Of a stretch of DNA of 64,000 nucleotides, positions 51,701-62,462 are shown piece by piece. The DNA is from Hypomesus transpacificus. Taxonomy: Eukaryota; Chordata; Actinopteri; Osmeriformes; Osmeridae. The position numbers and the translations under genes are program-made. The notes beneath the pieces were generated by a model, which saw only the letters and a list, made by a program, of their open reading frames with translations, did no database searches and was not told where the DNA came from. How positions within the stretch are numbered: position 1 is the stretch's first letter; each line of letters starts with the position of its first letter. The stretch is taken from assembly GCF_021917145.1 (NCBI RefSeq), contig NC_061062.1, positions 5,051,847 through 5,115,846 of the forward strand, written 5' to 3'.

Positions 51701-54700
51701 CTCAAATAATGCAAAAAACATTCTCAAACTTGTTGACGTCCCTATGTACAATCACATGTTACCAATACTAGGACATAGGTTTGGGCTCCCAAACCTATGT
51801 CCGCCCCTGCCTACCGCCACAAATATAATCACGTTCTGTGGGAAACACTGTATACCCATGCTAATGTCCTCGCCCAGTTCCAACACACTTACATAGATGA
51901 GTAGGAGTCATTACTAATAAAGGGCTGTTAATTAGATGCCATGGATCTCACTTTTAATGTTGCTATCTGCTACCATGGGGATAGCGGTCTGCCCAAACCA
52001 GACTTTTCCAAGCAGGTGGAACCCTTTGATACCCCAGCCTTCAACAAGCTTTACAGAGGTACAGTCTAAATAACTCTATAACTGTCTCACAAGCTTATTT
52101 ATAGATTATTGGTAAATATAATGTGTATTACAGTGGTTCCTGTTAGGAAGGTGCATGCCCTGACTATCACCTGGGCTTTGCCCCCCCAGGAAAAGCACTA
52201 CAGGTGAGTCACACTGCCACCAGGGACACAGAAGAAACTTAAGATAACTTTCTCTTATTCACCTGCTGTCTGACATTCTCTCTTTCTCTGCCTTTCTCCC
52301 ACTGTTTCTCTCTCACTCTGTCTCTGTCTGTCTGTCCTTATCGCTTTATCTTTCTACCTCTTCCAGGGTGAAGCCTGTCCACTATATTTCATGGCTGATT
52401 GGTCACGAGGGCACTGGCAGCATCCTATCAGTGCTCAGGAAAAGGTGACTGAGATCAGTGTGTGTGTATAATTATATATTTATATATACTGTAAATATAA
52501 ACATCTCTGCCCTGTGTGAAGGTGCTGGGCCCTGGCCCTGTTTGGAGGAAACAGTGAGACAGGTTTTGACCAGAACACCACCTACTCCATCTTCTCGATC
52601 TCCATCACTCTCACAGATGAGGGCTTCCAGAACCTTTTCCAGGTTCAATCATCTCTCAATCTCTCTTGTTCTCTCTTGTATCTTTGTATCTCTTTAATAG
52701 CCAACCTGTGGGTCTCCAGATCTATCAGTATCTCTCTTTGTATCTCTGTTTCCCTTTATCACTGTTCCTAGTATGTTTCTCCAAGTTCTCTTACTGGGAT
52801 AGGAAAACCTACTGGAAAGGACAGTACGGTGCTATCAAGGAACAGACTTGGACACCCGGATTAACTGTTTCTGTGATTTCTCTATGCGCTACGGACTCAG
52901 CCGTGTCTGCTGTGTCTGCCTTGTCAAAGCTGTGTGTCTCCAGTGGATGTTCTTTCCTGTATTTCCTGTATTGAGTCAGTATTGGGGGCTGTAGACTGAC
53001 CTGACTCTGTCTCCCTCTCCAGGTGGCTCATTTGGTGTTTCAGTATCTCAAGATGCTACAGGACCTGGGCCCTCAACAACGGTAATGCACACACACTTCT
53101 CTAGGACTCAATATCGGAACATGGAGGAAGCAAGCCCGAATTTCGGGTCTGTGAACATGGCATGCCTCCCTCTCTCTAGAGTATACGAGGAGATTCAGAA
53201 GATTGAGTTCAATGAGTTCCACTACCAGGAGCAGGTAATCACTGTAATTCACACCACTGTGAAAGTAGAAAATAGCTGCTGCATTAACAAATGTGCAAAT
53301 GTTTCCTGTTAGACTGATCCTATAGAACACGTGGAAGACATCTGTGAGAACATGCAGCTGTTCCCCAAGCAGGACTTCCTGACGGGAGACCAGCTCATGT
53401 TTGAGTACCAACCAGAGGTGGGGGGCAGTCACTCATTTGTCATTGTGTGTGTGTTTATGCAGAATATGTATGTTTGTGTGTACTGTATATTATGGTTGTA
53501 TGTGTGTGTTGGTGTGAGTGTGTATTAACCCTGTTAAGTCCAGCAGGTGATTAGTGCAGCCCTATCTTTCCTGACCCCGGAGAGAGCCAACCTCATGCTG
53601 CTTTCTCCACAACATGAGGGACTCTGTCCCCTGAGAGAGAAGTGGTTTGGAACACACTACAACATGGAGGGTGAGACAAAGTGTGTTTGTTACATACATG
53701 TGTGCAAAGGTCTATACATTTTGTTTGTCACATGTGGTACACGAGGTGGACCCAAATGCAGGATAACGCAGACAGGATCAAGGGAACTAACATTATATTT
53801 ATTTAACCCAAAATTTGGAACATGAACGACAGACATACTGATAGGTGTTCGGTTATCTGTGGTAGATATCCAGCAGGAATGGAAGGATCACTGGTCAGGA
53901 GGGCTGGAGCCTAACAATGAGCTGCACCTTCCTGCTGAAAACAAATATATTGGTGAGTGAGGATGATGATCTGGATGATTATAATGGTAATAGTGATTAT
54001 AAGGCTTTGTTGATCAGAATGTCAGATTCAATGTCCTGCCCCCCCTTCTGCTGTTTACCGGCCACTGCCCCCCTCCCCACTACTGTTTACATCCTCCCCT
54101 CTGCGGTCTACCTGCCCCTGCCCCCTTCCCCTCTGATTTGTTGTCAGAAAAGTTGAAGATGTAACCTTTTATCCTGTATATGAATGAAACTGTGTTCAGC
54201 ACTCTGTGTGCAAAGGGATGCCTACCCCCAAATGTGAACTCTAGGTAACACTAGGCTTACGCAAACAAGGTGACCTGGGCTGACCACTATCTTACTGGAG
54301 AGGCCATGACGGATTTTTAACTTTATCTGCAGTAAGTGAATCATGAGGTCAGCCTAGAAGGGGTCAGAGAAATTTGTAAGTTTCCACTACTAGGGACGCA
54401 CGCACACATGTGCACGCTCGCGATACCTCTAGGATCGATCACATTGACAGGTGATATGCAGGGGAAGAGACTTCCCACTAATATGTTTAAATGGTCTTAC
54501 ATGAAGATTTGAGAACCAGACAAACTTTGTATCACCATGGCATGTGATGTTTTGTCTCCTTGTGGGCTGCCACAAGCAATAACGCTTTCTTAACTTCTTC
54601 ATCAACTGACTGTGCAATACTTGATAAAGATTAATATTTCTTACCTGTGTACCTCCTCCTACCCCTGTCCCCATCCCCTTCTGCTGGGGTGCCTTTAGCC

Positions 54701-57700
54701 ACTGACTTCACCCTGCAGCCCCCTGACATCCCTAATTCTCACGTACCAGTCAGAATTGCCAACAGCGGCCTGGGCTGCATCTGGTACAAGAAGGATGACA
54801 AGTTCAAGATCCCCAAAGGTGAGAGAGTGTGTGTATGTGTGCGTCTGTATGTGCTAGAGATGTACTACCACCAATGTAACTTGTTTCTTCTTGTCTTGTA
54901 GCCTATGTGCGGTTCCACCTAATATCTCCTGTCATCCAGATGTCTGCTAAGAAGTACTACTCCACCACTACTAGCACTCATTGGTTTTTCTGTTAACAAA
55001 CTCAATATTAACTATTCTCTCTTTCCCTGCCCATCTATCACCTCTACCCTTCCCCCACCTTACTCTCCCTCTCTTGTTTCCCCTAATCCTTTCTTTTCCT
55101 CATCACCCTTTCCTCTTCTCACCTGGAACCCCCTCCTCCCCCACACCATGATTCCCCCACCCCATCTCTCTTGTCCCCCTTCCTCCCAATCCCCAGTGTG
55201 GTTCTGTTTGACCTCATGGTGAACATCCTGGGTCACAATGTTGCAGAGCCTGCCTACGAGGCTGATGTTGCCCAGCTGGAGTATAAACTGGTTGCTGGGG
55301 AACATGGCCTGGTCATCAAGGTCAAGGGCTTTAACCACAAGCTTCCTGTGAGTCAGTTATTGTTATGCTAATGGTGGGTAATGAATATGATGGTGGAGGT
55401 GATATTTATGATTATGAATGTAGTGATATTTATGATGGTGGTGTTGTATTTTCCTCCTACCGTAGCTGCTGTTGCATCTAATCATAGACTACCTGGCTGA
55501 CTTCTTAGTCTCTGCCGATGTCTTCAGCATGTTCTCAGAGCAGCTTAAGAAAGCCTATTTTAACGCCCTCATCACACCAGGGAAGCTTGACAAGTGAGTT
55601 GTGTGTGTCTGTGCAAGTGTCTGCAAGACACGTTTTCTGTCTCACCAGTAAAGAAAGTAGTACCATCATCCTCCCACCCAGCCCCCCACTTTATCATATT
55701 TATAACCTCACCCTGTCTCACCACCTCACCCTGTCCATCAGGGATGTGCGTCTGTTGATCCTGGAGAGTTCTCGCTGGTCCATGGTGGAGAAGTACCAGG
55801 TCTTGTGTGGGAGCCTAACTGTGGAGAACCTTATGGAGTTCAGCAGAACCTTCAAAGCCCATCTCTACGCAGAGGGACTGGTGCAGGGAAATTTCACCAG
55901 TGCGGTGGGGATCACAACACACACACAGTAACGAACACTGTCATGTAGTGTTGTTACAAAAAACGGTACCCTGGTACCAAGTCAGTGCTCAAACAAAAAA
56001 AAAACGGTATGATCCCAGAATTTCTGAAGTACAACGTTGCAAGGTTGGAATCTGTTGCCCAAAAGATATTGCTAAAAGTCGCTAGATGAGATTTTACCTC
56101 TACTGATGCAGAAGACGTGAAGAAGAATTTATGAAGGTAAATATCGCTGGTCTGGATCAAATTAATTACGTTATATTTCAATTTGAAATTGAGAATTTCT
56201 ACTTCTTTGTTTTGCGAAATTGAAATTAAATATAGACTATTGCTATACTATATATCAATAATATGTTGCGGGGGGGGGGCAATCGTCACTCCTAATGCCT
56301 AAACCTCACAGCCAATCAGGGGCTGGTTAAAATAACATGATATCATTTAGAAGAGCACAGATTGTACATTGATCTAAGCTCTTAATTTTGCCCTCAAAGT
56401 GCACCAGATTGATGCGCTTAACTTTAAATTGTAAGAAAGTTTCTTCCAGGGATCATGTCCCCGGACCCCCCTACAGGGTCGGGGGTTCGCCTTATCGTTC
56501 TCACTTTTGTTACCTCAATATATATATATTGCACTTTAGTAGGCCTATATATACGGAAGCTGCAGCTAGCACAGACAAAAGATAGAGCTACGTAGGTAGC
56601 TAATATGACTGAATTTAACACACCAGGGACAACCTTGGCAACGCTGCGCCAGATATATATTTTTTGTTAACGTCTTTTTAATCGTACAGATGCGTATAAA
56701 ACAAGACTGGGTGTGTAGACACATATACGATAAGTTTCTCCTACATCTTGAAACCTAGAACATTTTTACCTTTACCAACGGTTGCTACATTACAAGAAAC
56801 AAGAAACCAATCCGATTGGCCAACGCTAGCGTTTTCACGCTCCTCATTTACATAAAGTTGAGAAAATCCAACTTGCAACGCTCCGCTCGCCTTCCCACAA
56901 TGCCCTGCGCGAGCGTGAACGCCTGGTTTCATTGAAAATGAATCGGAAGCCGACGCCCCGCTCCGCCCGCTCCGCTGCAGTGTAAGCGCACCGTTAGTGG
57001 CTTGTGTGAGCAAACCTAGAACCTAGTCAAGGTTTTGATGCGAGGTGAATTTGGAACTTCACATGAATGCAAGCGCGCATAGTGTGAGCGCCATTTTTTC
57101 CATACATTTCTGTGCAAAATAGTTTTTGGAGCTTTCTGTAGGCTAATATAAACATCATAAACAACCCAAATTTGTACCTGAAAGATTCAGGGCTTTTGAG
57201 AAAGCTTAGATTTATGAAGTGACAAATCTTTATTTTTTTACCGGTCTTTTTCAGTTCCCCCTGGCATCTTTTCCCCATCCATTATATTCTTTTTGCATCA
57301 GCTTATTCTTGATAACTCCACAACAATACATGATTGTTTAGGGTTAATTGTCTCCGTGGCAACAAACTTGGTAAGCACTTGTGTTTGAGAAAGAGAGCAT
57401 GCACGACAACCAGAGGTGGGTGTTACGCGTTACTGTAATTCAATTACTTATCCACTGAAAAAGTAAAGTAAGGGATTACTATTCATTTTTAGGTAATTTA
57501 ATTACAGTTACTTGTAATGTACTTGCGTTACACACTGTAAATTAGTCAAACTGTTCTGTATAAATCAATATTGAAGTAAAATCTAAATGTATCGTTTTAG
57601 GGTAAAAGTGAACGCTGCCTCTTTAAAATCGTTAGCTGTAGTGCAGTTGCACGGGAAATGCGAGTTTCTGCTGCATAAGCGCGGGCTCTAGCTGTTTGAA

Positions 57701-60558
57701 GTGGAAGATTTCGGACTCGGCTGCAGCAAGTAGCTCTAGCTGTTTTACCAAATGGAAATATTCCAAGTACTTTACCTTTTTGTCACAGGTTAACAAGAAC
57801 ATTAATGTAAAGTGCAAGCTATGTCCTGGGGAGAAAAAACGATATGCGGCTGCGGCTAGCACAAGTAACCTACTGAAGCACCTCACAAGGCAGCATCGAC
57901 TAACAGTTTTGAGTGATCACTGTTCATCATGAAAGTTTCCAGAGACTAGGAATTTACTTTGGCATCGACAGATAACACCTCAGCAACACCTGTTAAGCAG
58001 GCAAAACTTGATTTTACATCGCCAGTGCAGAAAGTGTGTTATGCACATATTGTTTGCTAACTAAAGATGAAAGAAGGTTACACGTGTTACTAAAATGTTA
58101 AGTATTAGTAGGCTATGTTTTAAAAAGCTAAAAGGCTAAACTGTTCCAAGTTTGAATTGTATTTAATTATTGAAAGACTTTCCTTTCTGTTGTCTATCCA
58201 GTCAAGGTTTTTAGGGATTGTAAGAAGTAATGCATTACATTACTTATTGCGTAATTAAATTACTTTTCAGACAGAGTAATTACAAAAGTAAATGAACTAC
58301 AAAAATAATAGTAGAAGTAGAAGTAATTAGTAATAAATTACTTTTTTGAAGTAACTTACCCAACACTGGCGACAACTGAAAACGGCACAAACACGGTCTG
58401 ATAATGCGTTTATTTAGATTAAAACCTAGTGTAGCCTATTAGCTTACTTATCAGTCACACAGTAACTTAACACATATGGTTTTATTCGGTGTGTGAAAAA
58501 AACAAAGAGAAAGCAGGCGATCTGCTGGACCAATTCATGAGCGGGCAGAGCGGCCCCCCGTGAATTCTTCCGATTCTCCTGATGGCCACTCCGCGCCTGA
58601 ACACTATTAATAAAGGAGCAATATTTTTGGGGGTGCTATGGAGGTGCTTTGGTCTTTCTTGGGGGTGCTGGAGCACCTGCTAGCTCCTCCCTACCGCCGC
58701 CTATGTTCAACACAGAGCACAGAACACAGAAAATGCAGGTCTAACATACACATGTAGAAATACAACAGATGGAACACATCTGGAACCTTCCAGAATGAGA
58801 AGAGTTCCTAAGAATTGTGCCATCTATTGCCAGTGCAGGCAAGTGTGGACACTTCACACATGCCTTAATAATGCCTTTATTATAATGCCTTGTGTGTGCA
58901 AAACATTTGAGTTTTCTGTCTTCAGGAATCTGCCCAGTTCCTGCAGTATGTCACAGAGTAAGTATTAGTTATTATCTTCTTTGTCCCTCTCTTTCTCTTC
59001 CTTCCATTTCTGTTGATACATTTATCAACAATTGATTTTTCTCTCTTCTTCCTCACAGTAAACTGCAGTTCTCTAAGCTGACACAGGAGGTGCCAGTGAT
59101 GTTCAGAGTGGTGGAACTGCCCCAGAAACACCATCTCTGTAAAGTCAAATCACTCCACAAGGGAGATGCCAACTCAGAGGTCACAGTATACTACCAGGTA
59201 CACACACACTATGAATCTTCCCAATCTTCCCAGCTTGCCATTTGTACCTCTTCGTCCCAGGTACCCTTTCAGACCACCATTTGTTCCTTCCCATCTTTGA
59301 TGTTTTTTCTCTGTCTCGCTCTTTCTGCTGAGGGATTTCACCTTTTCTATAGTCTGGACTTAAGAACTTAAGAGAACACACTCTTATGGAGCTGCTGGTG
59401 GTGAGTACCAAAAACTCCTTTACTAATAATTTCCTGCAGGTCAGTAATCCTGTCTTCCCTGACCCCTGATGTTGTTGTATTGTAGATGCACATGGAGGAG
59501 CCCTGCTTTGACTTCCTCAGAACCAAAGAGACCCTGGGGTGAGTTTCTTATAGCCTCTCTGTCTCACTCCCTCTCTATCTCTCTCTAACTCACCTCTCCC
59601 TCCTCTCCAGGTACCATGTCTACCCCACTTGCAGAAACACCTCTGGCATTCTGGGATTCTCTGTCACTGTGGAAACACAGGCTAACAAGTTTAAGTGAGC
59701 CCCCAAGCTTAGTATCTAACACACTCTGCCTGTACCATCCCGTTAACCAGCTCATCTTATACACATGTATGTACTCATTACACCTCTTTCAGCACTGAGC
59801 TGGTGGAGCTGAAAATAGAAGAGTTTCTTGCTTCTTATGGGGAGAAGATTAATTCCTTGACAGAAGGGGCATTTAACACACAGGTGTGTGTGTTTCTGTG
59901 TGCTTGATAGTAGTTTGTGTTGTGCGTACTAATCTCTAAACCTGTAACAATATGTGTGTCTCACCCCCAAGGTGACAGCACTGGTCAAGCTGAAGGAGTG
60001 TGAGGACACACACCTGGGTGAGGAGGTGGACCGAAACTGGGCTGAGGTGGTCACTCAGCAGTATATCTTCGACAGGCTCAACAGAGAGGTGAGACTCACT
60101 CACGCCTGCCGACCGACCTTCCTTCCTTCCTTCTTTCTATCTATCCATTGTGTGTTTAGGTTGAGGCCCTGAAGCAGATGACCAGAGCAGAGCTGGTTTC
60201 CTGGTATCTGGAGCACCGTGGACACAACTGCAGGAAACTCAGCATACATGTAAGTGTTTGTGTGTGTGTTTGTGTGTATTTGTATATGTATGTTTTTTAA
60301 CATTGCCATGTTTATTAGGTGGTGGGATTTGGGACTGAGGAGAATGACTCCCCGGAGGAGGATTGTCGGCAGATGGAAGAGGATGAGGAAGAGGAGGATT
60401 GCAGGGTGGAGGAGTGCTGTAACTCTTCCTATGGGGAGGTGTCCAAACTAACCTTACTCCCCATCTCGCCAAAGATGGCCGGATCTACAGCCATCATTGA
60501 CATTCCTGCGTTCACCCATAGTCTGCCCCTCTTCCCCTACCACAAGATTCTACAATAA
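39718..60558 (+). CDS. nrdc: Nardilysin, M16 zinc metalloendopeptidase (31 coding exons)
   Basis: Nardilysin cleaves on the N-terminal side of arginine in dibasic sites and assists ectodomain shedding; it is found in cytosol, nucleus and at the cell surface. Exons: 39718-39887, 43734-43974, 44077-44158, 44266-44419, 50366-50439, 50620-50715, 50922-51044, 51256-51313, 51985-52058, 52134-52203, 52367-52444, 52522-52642, 53023-53081, 53180-53234, 53313-53417, 53547-53670, 53866-53952, 54699-54818, 54902-54953, 55197-55347, 55466-55593, 55742-55904, 58926-58957, 59059-59197, 59353-59400, 59486-59538, 59611-59694, 59793-59883, 59972-60088, 60160-60249, 60319-60558. The 3279 nt stay in frame, giving 1092 residues; the usual human form has about 1150. 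All introns are GT-AG. Zinc motif HFLEH is 160-164 (ligands H160, H164; base E163), with third ligand E241 in AVDSE. The acidic domain spans about 80-119; a second acidic run is 1020-1047. The start has A at -3 and no in-frame upstream ATG. It lacks the human N-terminal extension and the alternatively spliced insert before the zinc motif. I found nothing broken. Paralogue identity is unresolved. Confidence 0.97.
41930..42035. repeat. Diverged interspersed repeat, copy in intron 1
   Basis: This stretch (GAACCATAGATCCAATCAAC then TTGAAATTTG) resembles 45820-45872 in intron 4 (GAACCATGACTCCAATTGAC then TTCGTAAATTCG), including a shared ATGTGTAG. The two are old copies of one unclassified family. 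Confidence 0.45.
42240..42306 (+). repeat. Possible tRNA-derived SINE head
   Basis: A box-B-like GAGTTCAAATCCC follows GACTGACTTGTAACC, the layout of a tRNA-derived SINE head. The arms do not fold as a tRNA and no tail was identified. Confidence 0.35.
44810..46140. repeat. Unclassified interspersed repeat in two diverged copies
   Basis: It opens with three versions of TTATTAGG.TTCCTCC near 44813, 44860 and 44915. Later segments occur twice about 640 bp apart: AAGTACCATACCAAACATGG near 45017 with AAATACCACACCACAAATGG near 45606, and TTTCTCATGAGGAACAAGAA near 45067 with TTTCTCATGGGAAACAGAAC near 45730. No coding potential was recognised. Confidence 0.5.
46145..46640 (+). mobile_element. hAT transposon 5' fragment with zinc-finger segment
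   Basis: The left part (GGGGGTACTCAATAGGCGG followed by GGTCCGGATCCGGACC) looks like a Charlie-type hAT end. At 46565-46630 the plus strand reads IVLPVGSTKPMCLICNETVA, typical of the N-terminal finger of ZBED5-like hAT transposases, then stops. The catalytic domain is absent; an L1-like element follows directly. Confidence 0.6.
46699..47625 (+). pseudogene. L1-like LINE ORF1, broken
   Basis: ATG at 46699 starts MPSSQKNKVDTG, followed by a charged, coiled-coil-like region (VMLTAKMEKQRENLKEDMA). After an inserted segment the reading resumes near 47025 with FREMVDTLGQRV and a heptad-like run to DRIDDLESK, then in a third frame from 47323 with LDFLRYQDQERALCWARQNK, LRLYPDLSANLSKKRAAYK and LLYPGRLRV. 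That order (coiled coil, RRM-like, C-terminal domain) is that of the ORF1 nucleic-acid-binding protein in fish L1/Tx1-type LINEs. It lies in three frames, carries a nested insertion and has no ORF2 downstream, so it is dead. Confidence 0.8.
46900..47025 (-). mobile_element. LINE 3' tail nested inside L1-like ORF1
   Basis: ATCAGAATCAGAATCAG followed by TTTATTCGCCATTAAAGTTG and CAAGGAATTTACTTTGGCAG is, on the minus strand, a LINE 3' end with a (TGATTC)n tail. It splits the ORF1 between IQSS and FREMVD. The same family has a longer copy at 61079-61712. Confidence 0.7.
47626..48095 (+). other. Probable remainder of the L1-like element
   Basis: No reverse-transcriptase motif is visible. The stretch ends with a run of about 12 T at 48091-48102 and I could not classify it further. 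Confidence 0.35.
48118..48300 (+). mobile_element. hAT-like terminal fragment
   Basis: CAGGCACGTGCACAGATAGA resembles a hAT terminal repeat. No matching right end or target duplication was found. Confidence 0.4.
48814..48966 (+). repeat. tRNA-derived SINE
   Basis: A tRNA-like head has box A (GTGGCTGAGTGGTTAGGCAA) and box B (GGTTTGATTCC) 33 bp apart. The body ends in the widespread teleost motif GTAAGTCGCTCTGGATAAGA followed by GCGTCTGC and a TAAATG repeat tail. It sits on the plus strand in nrdc intron 4. Confidence 0.85.
49354..49735. mobile_element. MITE with 9-bp target duplication
   Basis: The 382-bp element starts TAGCCTGAC and ends GCCAGGCTA, and is flanked on both sides by CTTTAGACT (49345-49353 and 49736-49744). 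There is no coding capacity. A 9-bp duplication suits Mutator-like elements, but the superfamily is not established; the intact duplication points to a fairly recent insertion. Confidence 0.8.
51401..51850. mobile_element. Non-autonomous hAT-like element in nrdc intron 8
   Basis: It begins CAGTGTTTCCC and ends GGGAAACACTG, with weaker inverted similarity for about 30 bp, and is flanked by TATAC on each side (a 5-bp duplication, as in the hAT5 group). No transposase remains. A 15-bp perfect palindrome lies within it at 51771-51802. Confidence 0.75.
51771..51802. repeat. Perfect 15-bp inverted repeat, 2-nt loop
   Basis: GGACATAGGTTTGGG and its exact reverse complement are separated by CT. It could extrude as a cruciform or fold as a tight RNA hairpin in the intron. 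Confidence 0.9.
55905..58925. other. nrdc intron 22 contents
   Basis: The 3-kb intron holds a probable hAT-like piece near 55945-56000, a run of ten G near 56271, the BED-finger hAT element at 57411-58368 and a hAT-like end near 58640-58707. The remaining bases show no gene signal. Confidence 0.5.
57411..58368 (+). mobile_element. hAT element reduced to its BED finger
   Basis: The 958-bp element starts CAGAGGTGGGTGTTAC and ends GTAACTTACCCAACACTG, with inverted similarity running inward through TTACTT-rich sequence. Target sites ACGACAAC (57403-57410) and GCGACAAC (58369-58376) match at seven of eight bases. At about 57750-57905 it encodes KYFTFLSQVNKN, VKCKLCPGEKKRYAAAAS and NLLKHLTRQH, a BED zinc finger (C-x2-C then H-x4-H). 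Catalytic transposase sequence is missing. Confidence 0.82.
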
Positions 60559-60790
60559 ACACTACTCTGACTGACTGACTTGATGACTTTTTGAGCTTCC
60601 CAGGTTGCTTCACCTCTTATTTTAAAATAAGCTTTTCTGTTCTTCCTGTGGGGTGTTGACTGGGAAATGGACTGTGTTCAAAATTACTTCTTACATGAGT
60701 GTTATTGAAGGTCTGCAGTGCACTGTTTAAACTAACAAAATCATACTGTGATTTGAAACCATGTGTCAAATAAACATAAAAGATGGAGGA
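60559..60790 (+). other. nrdc 3' UTR with polyadenylation signals
   Basis: AATAAA occurs at 60555-60560, overlapping the stop codon, and again at 60769-60774. The second is the more plausible cleavage signal, giving a 3' UTR of about 230 nt. Confidence 0.6.
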
Positions 60791-61078
60791 CTGAAAAACA
60801 AATTCGGTTACACTTTATATTAAGGTACACATATTCACCCTTTACTAGTTGCTTGTATGCATATAGTAGCAACTTGACACTTTATTAGTCATTAGTTACC
60901 ACTTATTAATGACATATTATGCACGACAATATTCTACAACTACTAGGCCATTAACTACAGGTTTTTCCTCACTAACCTCATAATTACTGGTTATTGATAG
61001 TAAGTAAGGACATTGTTAAACATGAATTAAGATCTTAATATGCTTTGCTCAGTATGGTCTTCTTTAGAAATTGATTTA

Positions 61079-61712
61079 TTTTATTCGCCATGAATGTTTA
61101 CACAGACAAGGAATTTGCTTTGGCAGGGAGGTGCATACAATAAACATAGGAATCTAAAATTTAAATGTGGTCTTACTATACTAAGGATACATAAACTAGC
61201 AATACTTAGTGGAATGATACATAAACTAGCGATACTAAGTGGAATACTAGCAATACTAAGTGGAATACAATTAAAATAAAATATACAATAAAATATAAGT
61301 TGCCAATTTACAATATAAAATACAATCTAAAATACAAATATTACAGGAATTGAATGTAGTGCAAAATGTAAATAGTTTTAAGACATTCAGTCAGTGTGAG
61401 CTCTTGGCCTTGTTGAGGAGGCCAACAGCGGAAGGGAAGAAACTGTTTGTGTGGCGTGAGGTTTTGGTCCTGATGGACCGCAGCCTTCTGCCAGAGGGGA
61501 GTGACTGAAACAGGAAGTGTCCAGGGTGGGAGGAGTCGGCCACAATCCTAATCTGCTCGCCTCAGGGTCCTCGAGGTGTGCAGGTCCTCGAGGGAAGGCA
61601 GATTGCAGCCAATCACTTTCTCCGCAGCCTGCTCTTGTCCTTGGCAGTGGCAGCAGCGTACCAGATGGTGATGGAGGAGGTGAGGATGGACTCAATGATG
61701 GCTGTGTAGTTT
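61079..61712 (-). mobile_element. LINE 3' fragment: end of reverse transcriptase plus 3' UTR
   Basis: On the minus strand, from about 61712 downward, reading across frames gives IIESILTSSITIWYAAATAK, IGCNLPSLEDLHTSRTLRR, SSHPGHFLFQSLPSGRRLRS and SRHTNSFFPSAVGLLNKA, the C-terminal end of a fish non-LTR reverse transcriptase. At least one frameshift (in the ATAKDK/RRK region) and one stop interrupt it. A 3' UTR follows to about 61079 and ends in the same tail as 46900-47025. It is 5'-truncated. Confidence 0.82.
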
Positions 61713-61721
61713 ATAAGGCGA

Positions 61722-61998
61722 CTAGTAATTATGCCTCAATAAGGCCTAGACACTGTATGACTATGTTTAGCTTGTGTTCTGCTCCTCTCTCCTACCAACC
61801 GTCTCTGGAGGAGGAGGGGATCCCTCTCTGAATTTCTCCTCCCGAGGTTTCTTAAATTTTTTCTCCCGTTTCTGAGTTTTTCCTTGTCTTCCTTGAGGTT
61901 TTAGGTTGGTTGAGGGGCAGTTCTATGGGCATATGTGAAGCCTTCTGTGACATGCTTGCGTGTAAAAAGGGTTATACAAATAAATTTGATTTGATTTG
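61722..61998 (+). mobile_element. Retroelement 3' tail with TTTGAT repeats
   Basis: Plus-strand sequence runs through GGTTGAGGGGCAGTTCTATG and GACATGCTTGCGTGTAAAAA to TACAAATAAATTTGATTTGA, a frequent teleost LINE or SINE 3' end. No coding part is present. Confidence 0.6.
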
Positions 61999-62392
61999 AG
62001 TTGTAAATTCAAATATAATAAACACAAAACTACATGTGTTAATAGTGTCCAAATTGCTATAAATTCAGCATTTCTAACTAAGAATGTTTTCCCCTAAAGT
62101 GAGGTCTTGCTCATTACTATTGAACTAGTAGTTTGAAACATTAACCCATATTGGTTCCCTATTCTAAAGTTACCTCCTCTTCACACCTATTAGATCTATT
62201 ATAGCACACAACTAACCCCTAAGTGATGGGTTACACCTTAAAGATATAGAGGACTATTGAGATGCATATGTTCTAATCCCATTCTATGATAGAAGAACAA
62301 AGTCAGTCCAAGTAGAAATGTGTTCTTTATTAATCAACTACTTAAAGGGGTGATTGACTGTTTTTTGGGGGGTATTTCCCACTGTTCCTTAA

Positions 62393-62462
62393 GGCAGTGG
62401 TTCCCAACCCTGGTCCCCGGGACCCCCTGTCCTGCATGTTTTAGATGTTTCCCTGCTCCAAC
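62393..62462. mobile_element. hAT terminal fragment
   Basis: AGGCAGTGGTTCCCAACCCT with TGGTCCCCGGGACCCCCTGT is a common fish hAT end. It abuts, and may have been the target of, the next element. Confidence 0.5.

Larger units (their letters stand above)
60806..62174. mobile_element. Probable MITE interrupted by two LINE ends
   Basis: GGTTACACTTTATATTAAGG at 60806 faces CCCTATTCTAAAGTTACC near 62157-62174, a loose inverted pair typical of a common teleost MITE family. LINE sequence at about 61060-62000 separates the halves. The termini match only in part, so the pairing is tentative. Confidence 0.4.

Noticed and set aside
53681-53825. Reading exon 16 of nrdc onward into a longer frame
   Set aside because: A GTGAGA donor at 53671 and clear homology in the next exon at 53866 show that it is spliced.
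58640-58707. hAT end with a GGGGGTGCT motif in intron 22
   Set aside because: Only one end resembles a hAT terminus and no partner or duplication was found, so it is not listed as an element.
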